Part shown: positions 6,883 to 9,926 of the stretch, one piece after another
Numbering within the stretch: the stretch's first letter is position 1
Layout of the letters: each line of letters begins with the position of its first letter
Source: JAHBWV01 sp964588385
Lineage (GTDB): Bacteria > Planctomycetota > Phycisphaerae > Phycisphaerales > UBA1924
Reading direction: 5' to 3'
NCBI GenBank assembly: GCA_964588385.1
Contig: CAZPPG010000098.1
Span: 1 to 9,926, forward strand
Length of the DNA: 9,926 nucleotides
The notes under the pieces: model-generated
What the model saw: only the letters and a program-made list of their open reading frames with translations
Told to the model about the DNA's origin: nothing
Database searches by the model: none
Made by a program: the position numbers and the translations under genes

Positions 6883-7415
6883 TGCCCCAAGCCGGACAGA
6901 AGCGGCGCACGTCCTGCCTCTGCGGCTACGCACGAATCGAGCACTCGCTCCAAGAGTTCGTACACGGGCCTTGCCAGAGTCTGGCTCGGTTGATGCCGCC
7001 GTCCGGTGAGTCCTACGCGCAGGTACGCCGACCCCCAACTGCCTTCGTACGAAAGACCTCGTTCGTTGGCACCGCGATCTGCAAGCGGGGAGCGATGAAT
7101 CAGAAGTCGGTAGCCGATCGGCTGACCATCGAACCACGGGGCAAACACCGCAGGAGGACCGCGAGGCGTCCCGATGATCCACGTTTCGAACGGCGCCTGT
7201 CGCGTGCAGTCGTACCCCTGGTAGTCGGCGATCTGGACGGCGTGTGCGGTGAGAAGCCAGGCGCGGCGCTCTTCCGCTTCGCTCGGCATTTCGGTGAACG
7301 GCAGATGCAGCCTAGACCGGCTGGGGAACGTCTCGACCATCCGATCGGAGGATGGAAGGCACCCGTCGCTGAATGAGATGTATTCTCCCCGATCCCTGAT
7401 CACGAGTCGCGCCAT
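6819..7415 (-). CDS. Hypothetical protein, unrecognised family (paralog C)
   Basis: Encodes 198 aa from ATG 7415, which gives the N-terminus MARLVIRDRGEYISF. The same frame extends upstream to 7514, but that part is basic and low-complexity. It is a more distant relative of the products of 257-838 and 1963-2523. The shared motifs are ETWIIG (77-82), PWF (93-95), GYRLLIHRSP (101-110), then an aromatic Trp/Tyr segment (WGSAY, 127-131) and a C-terminal helix. The conserved spacing from TW-x-x-G to HR[TS]P (about 29-31 residues) is kept in all three. No membrane or catalytic motif is seen. The 3' end overlaps the convergent gene at 5944-6882 by 64 bp. It is divergent from the gene at 7568, which lies just before the ubiquitin-like operon. 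Confidence 0.75.
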   Translation of the reverse strand: MARLVIRDRGEYISFSDGCLPSSDRMVETFPSRSRLHLPFTEMPSEAEERRAWLLTAHAVQIADYQGYDCTRQAPFETWIIGTPRGPPAVFAPWFDGQPIGYRLLIHRSPLADRGANERGLSYEGSWGSAYLRVGLTGRRHQPSQTLARPVYELLERVLDSCVAAEAGRAPLLSGLGHYFAGSLGPRNWRSKRLSTGS

Positions 7416-7482
7416 GACGCGGCTCAGGCGCAGTGGGTTTATCAATGTTTCGGTGCCAGGCCGGCGCTCACCACGCTTCCGT

Positions 7483-7497
7483 TGTGACGCTGTCACA
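7483..7497. promoter_or_regulatory. Perfect dyad TGTGAC-N3-GTCACA, candidate operator
   Basis: TGTGAC (7483-7488) and GTCACA (7492-7497) are perfect inverted 6-mers around GCT, in the 152-base region between divergent starts at 7415 and 7568. The size suits a dimeric regulator. It resembles a CRP/FNR-type site (TGTGA-N6-TCACA) but has five central bases instead of six. No convincing -35/-10 pair was identified beside it. Confidence 0.4.
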
Positions 7498-7567
7498 TCA
7501 CGTAGCACAAACATGGACGTTTTCTCGTGGTCGCTCTCATGGCATTCTTCGGGTGCCGGAGAAGACC

Positions 7568-8086
7568 ATGATCAGTGCAGCACGACACGAGTTGAAAGAG
7601 AGCCGGATGCGCCCCGCGGCCAAGCTGACGTGTGGTGCACTTGGTCAGCCCATCGCGTCTCGGCTGCGGCGGGAGCGGGGCGGTGTAGTCGACCTGGCCC
7701 GGCGAATCGCCAGCGAGGACGGCGGCAGCGTGTACGCCACGGGGCTTGGCAATCCGCACGGCTGGATCGTGTCAATCACCAGCTTCCTCGTCCGGGACGA
7801 CATCGGGGCAGCGGTGGACAGGGTTCGCCGGTTCGCAATGGCATTCTCCCGTTTGAATCCGGAGGTTGCCGGTTCTCTGATCATCGGGTGGTGGCGCTCC
7901 GCGGAGCATCACCTGTACGTCGATCTCGGTCTGATCGTTCCGACGCGCGACCTCGCGTTCGCGGTGGCGACTGCATTTCGACAAGAGGCCGTGGCGAACG
8001 TTGGTGATGGTTTCGCTCTCATTGTTTCTGTCGACACAGACTCCGTTGCGTCCGAGCCGCGAACGGCACCAGAAGTGTGCCCTTAA
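7568..8086 (+). CDS. Hypothetical protein, 172 aa, upstream of Ubl operon
   Basis: ATG 7568 is chosen because GGAGAAG lies just upstream (7558-7564); an earlier in-frame start would add a low-quality basic extension. The core reads GGSVYATGLGNPHGWIVSI (52-70), then SLIIGWWRSAEHHLYVDLGLIV (103-124), a helix FAVATAFRQEAVANV (131-145) and a final strand. This looks like an alpha/beta fold in which a 'G-x-W...YVDL' strand pair precedes a helix ending in 'QxAxxxx'. I associate that pattern with small hypothetical proteins of phages and bacteria, without a known function. It is cytoplasmic. It lies 120 bases upstream of the ubiquitin-like gene on the same strand with a hairpin between, so it may be an accessory or an independent gene. 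Confidence 0.78.
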   Translation: MISAARHELKESRMRPAAKLTCGALGQPIASRLRRERGGVVDLARRIASEDGGSVYATGLGNPHGWIVSITSFLVRDDIGAAVDRVRRFAMAFSRLNPEVAGSLIIGWWRSAEHHLYVDLGLIVPTRDLAFAVATAFRQEAVANVGDGFALIVSVDTDSVASEPRTAPEVCP

Positions 8087-8120
8087 GACCTTGATGCACT
8101 GCCGGCGAGGTAGCCGGCGA

Positions 8121-8150
8121 GACGGGCGGTGGTGAGAACTGCTGCCCGTC
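8121..8150 (+). promoter_or_regulatory. 13-bp hairpin with GAGA tetraloop before the Ubl gene
   Basis: GACGGGCGGTGGT (8121-8133) pairs with ACTGCTGCCCGTC (8138-8150) using ten Watson-Crick and three G-U pairs, closed by a GAGA loop of the stable GNRA type. G-U pairs mean the structure is better as plus-strand RNA than as the complement. No T-tract follows (TATTCC), so it is not a standard terminator. It could be a transcript end, an attenuator or 5'-leader structure. A direct repeat GCCGGCGAG (8101-8109, 8113-8121) abuts it. Confidence 0.5.
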
Positions 8151-8206
8151 TATTCCCGGACTCAGTCATTTGTACCAAACCCTCCCTCGCTATGAAAGGC
8201 CTTCGA

Positions 8207-8461
8207 ATGGAAAAGCATCTCGCGCTCGTGAAGGACGGAGAGTTGATCGACGTCGTGGTGCGGCCCGGAACGACTGCCCACGACGTTTGCCGCGAGCTCG
8301 GTCTTCCCGCCGAGTTCGTGCTCAGCGGACGGGACGGGCGAACGTTCGGCGGGCACGAGGAGATCTACCCGACCGTGCAGGACGGGAGCAAGCTCTTCGC
8401 CAGCCCGCCCGCCGTGGTCGGGCGGTTTCCTGTCGCCGGGGGGGATGGGGCCTCGTCATGA
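8207..8461 (+). CDS. Ubiquitin-like beta-grasp protein (Ubl) of a conjugation operon
   Basis: Encodes 84 aa from ATG 8207, with AAAGG 7 bases upstream; an in-frame ATG at 8192 lacks a ribosome site. Strand LALVKDGELIDVVVRPGTT (5-23), helix AHDVCRELGL (24-33), and the later strands FVLSGRDGRTF and KLFASPPAVVG form the order expected for a single beta-grasp ubiquitin-like domain. The expected role is the modifier that is adenylylated by E1, passed to E2 and attached to targets. The C-terminus is VGRFPVAGGDGASS: Gly78-Gly79 is followed by five residues, so a pro-form cut after GG (for example by the operon's JAB protease) is plausible but inferred. It is one domain, unlike the two-domain ISG15-like modifiers of described Bil systems. 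The stop overlaps the next ATG (ATGA). Confidence 0.85.
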   Translation: MEKHLALVKDGELIDVVVRPGTTAHDVCRELGLPAEFVLSGRDGRTFGGHEEIYPTVQDGSKLFASPPAVVGRFPVAGGDGASS

Positions 8462-8871
8462 GCCTTCTCCTTCGATTCTTGCAATCGATCGGAGAACCGC
8501 GCGTGCGGCGTGTGTCACCGGGCACGCAAGCGTCTCGTCCGCCCTTGCCGGGTACACGCCGGTCGGTCGTGGTCTCCCGAGATTCCCGTCCACTGTTCGA
8601 GGAGCGCGGCTGGTTGCGGCGTAGCGGGATGCTCGTCGGAAGGTTTCACACCCCCCGCGGCTCGTTCTGCGGTCGGATCGAGGATCCGTGGTCGAAGGAC
8701 CCGCGGTACTTCGTGCTCAACCCCCCCACTGCCGTTCTCAACGGCCCGCACGGACCGTGCTTCCGACCGAGCGGGCCTGGCCTGTACGCCGTGCACTGGA
8801 ACCACCGCCCCAGCACGCTCGACGCCGGTATCGCCGCGATCGAGCGGCTCATCACGGAGTCGCTCACTTGA
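8458..8871 (+). CDS. E2-like Ubl-conjugating enzyme
   Basis: Encodes 137 aa from ATG 8458, which shares ATGA with the Ubl stop; GGGG lies 7 bases upstream. It has the minimal E2 core order: strands GMLVGRFHTPRGSFCGRI (57-74), strand YFVLNPPTAVL (84-94), a Gly/His-rich turn with the candidate catalytic Cys101 in GPHGPCFRP, then GLYAVHW (108-114) and the helix STLDAGIAAIERLITESL (119-136). This matches the eukaryotic pattern of P-P...H-x-x-C...W-x-P-x-T-L and helix. The HPN motif is absent, and the chain stops after the first post-catalytic helix, as in other bacterial E2-like proteins. Cys71 is the only other cysteine. It would receive the Ubl from E1 as a thioester. Its neighbours make the assignment firm. 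Confidence 0.85.
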   Translation: MSLLLRFLQSIGEPRVRRVSPGTQASRPPLPGTRRSVVVSRDSRPLFEERGWLRRSGMLVGRFHTPRGSFCGRIEDPWSKDPRYFVLNPPTAVLNGPHGPCFRPSGPGLYAVHWNHRPSTLDAGIAAIERLITESLT

Positions 8872-9608
8872 ATCTCCCCTGCTTCCCGGAACCCGGATCC
8901 GAGGAGCCTCTCCGTCGCTCATCCCTTCGGAACGCGTTGGCCGTGGCGGCGCGGTTGCGAACGGCAACAGATCGCGCGTCACGTCGTCAGAATCGAGAAC
9001 GGGATCGGCTCGCGTCGGCCCTTCGGCGCGGCAACGTGGTGCGCGCGAGGTCGGCCAGCGAGCGGCTGGTCAACATCAGCATGGAGCTGCGTGTCCTGCG
9101 ATCGCTCAACCCGCCGCATGTCTCGACCGTTCCGACCATCGTGCTTTCGTCGTGGATGCTGATGGACTCGTACCGCATCTGCACCGAAACCCCCGACGAA
9201 GGGATGCACTTCGTTGTCGGGAGCAAGATCGAATACTTGCTAATTGGCACGAGCATCGTGCAACACCCCTACACGGCGCGCTCGCCGGTAGGCGCAGCGT
9301 CCGAGCAGCGGAGGACGCACGCCACCGTGGTGGAGGCCGGCGAGACAGGCCATCAGGTCCTGGCAATCGTGCACTCTCACCCGGGACGTGGCCTGGGCGC
9401 CAATCACCCGTCCGGCATCGACCTGCGTACGCACAAGCTCTGGGAGGCGCTCGGTCCGATCGCGGGCGCCATCTGGAGCCGCGACGGCTTCCTCCGCTTC
9501 TTCAACGCCGGGCGGCCGGTCCGGGTCAAGATCGTCGGGCGTCACATGCTGCGCGTCGAACACAACCTCTGGAGGATCCGCGATGAATTCACCCGCGATC
9601 GCGAGTAG
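8868..9608 (+). CDS. JAB/JAMM zinc isopeptidase (DUB-like)
   Basis: TTG 8868 overlaps the E2 stop (TTGA) and has GGAG 8 bases upstream. It is the preferred start and gives 246 aa; a later start inside the helical N-terminus cannot be excluded. Residues 15-80 are basic and helical, possibly a coiled coil. The JAMM domain follows: Glu111 in TPDEGMHFVVG, then HSHPG with H169 and H171, and S182 and D185 in PSGID. This is the HxH-x10-SxxD zinc site of the JAB family. The family cleaves isopeptide bonds or trims Ubl precursors, so this enzyme probably removes the Ubl from targets and/or matures its Gly-Gly tail (inferred). The next gene starts 26 bases before its stop. Confidence 0.9.
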   Translation: MNLPCFPEPGSEEPLRRSSLRNALAVAARLRTATDRASRRQNRERDRLASALRRGNVVRARSASERLVNISMELRVLRSLNPPHVSTVPTIVLSSWMLMDSYRICTETPDEGMHFVVGSKIEYLLIGTSIVQHPYTARSPVGAASEQRRTHATVVEAGETGHQVLAIVHSHPGRGLGANHPSGIDLRTHKLWEALGPIAGAIWSRDGFLRFFNAGRPVRVKIVGRHMLRVEHNLWRIRDEFTRDRE

Positions 9609-9926
9609 ATGGCTTCGGAGGTTCTTCGATCGACGGCGCGAGTGGCGGTGCGCGCATCTCGGTCAGGAGCTGCGAGCCTCCGCCCGTCAGGAACGCATCC
9701 GCGGCTGGGACCAGCGGCGGCTCTCAACGGCGACGGTCCTGCAGATCGGGGCCGGCGGTCTCGGCGGGGAAATGGTCGAGGGATTCGCCCAGAAGGGAGC
9801 GGGGACGGTGGTCGTCGCCGATGGGGACTTGGTCAGCCCGACCGACCTGAACCGACAGCGATTCACGCCGATCGACCTGTGGCGCAGCAAGGCGGTGCGG
9901 CTGTGCGCCAACGCGTCGCGCCGCGG
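9583..9926 (+). CDS. E1/ThiF-like Ubl-activating enzyme, N-terminal fragment
   Basis: ATG 9583 is supported by GGAGGA (9571-9576) inside the JAB gene; the frame runs off the window after 114 codons. A basic N-terminus precedes RIRGWDQRRLSTATVLQIGA, the usual run-in of E1-like Rossmann domains. The nucleotide-binding GAGGLGG is at 56-62, the acidic pair of VVVADGD at 80 and 82, and LNRQRF (89-94) supplies the Asn/Arg residues that contact ATP. Lys103 fits the conserved lysine. The expected reaction is adenylylation of the Ubl C-terminus followed by thioester formation. The catalytic cysteine, zinc-binding cysteines and any fused domain lie beyond the window, so the subclass cannot be told. It is the fourth gene of the operon. 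Confidence 0.92.
   Translation, partial: MNSPAIASRWLRRFFDRRREWRCAHLGQELRASARQERIRGWDQRRLSTATVLQIGAGGLGGEMVEGFAQKGAGTVVVADGDLVSPTDLNRQRFTPIDLWRSKAVRLCANASRR

Noticed and set aside
8510..9586. Long plus-strand open frame through the E2 and JAB genes
   Set aside because: It is Arg/Ser/Gly-rich, out of frame with the E2 and JAB genes, whose motifs are unmistakable; a shadow of high GC content.
1..9926. CRISPR array, tRNA or insertion sequence
   Set aside because: No regularly spaced repeats, no cloverleaf with a CCA end and no transposase motifs or terminal inverted repeats were seen on either strand.

Overview
The window is GC-rich and gene-dense. It is most likely from a planctomycete or a similar bacterium. 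This is inferred from a HARE-type winged-helix tail at the left edge, a Cys-x2-Cys...Cys-x2-Cys zinc ribbon on a membrane protein, several orphan hypothetical families and the right-end conjugation operon; no rRNA or marker gene confirms it. No tRNA, rRNA, CRISPR array, transposase or integrase was recognised.

Left part (1-2523): the 3' end of a HARE-HTH gene with a clear intrinsic terminator. Next comes a gene of an unrecognised family (257-838), convergent with a small coiled-coil/winged-helix DNA-binding protein (820-1272, minus). A plus-strand cluster follows: a possible 41-aa ORF (1381-1506), a 147-aa acidic hypothetical protein (1503-1946), and a second member of the same unrecognised family (1963-2523).

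Middle part (2524-7415): a weakly coding stretch with a possible 49-codon ORF. Then two minus-strand membrane genes: a one-helix zinc-ribbon protein (2847-3512) and a 707-aa multi-helix M48-type metallopeptidase with HExxH (3724-5847). Divergent from the peptidase is a 312-aa orphan protein (5944-6882). Its 3' end overlaps a convergent third member of the unrecognised family (6819-7415, minus).

Right part (7416-9926): a divergent intergenic region with a perfect dyad, a 172-aa hypothetical gene (7568-8086), and a strong hairpin. After these comes a tightly packed operon encoding a ubiquitin-like protein, an E2-like conjugating enzyme, a JAB/JAMM deubiquitinase-like metalloprotease, and an E1/ThiF-like adenylyltransferase cut off by the window end. 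The genes are joined by ATGA and TTGA overlaps and a 26-bp overlap. These are the four components of a complete bacterial ubiquitin-like conjugation pathway: E1 activates the Ubl, E2 transfers it, and JAB matures or removes it. The set parallels the Bil (ISG15-like) anti-phage systems. Here the Ubl is a single short domain with an internal Gly-Gly followed by five residues, which suggests a pro-form needing processing. The operon and the three divergent paralogs around it are the most interesting parts of the window.
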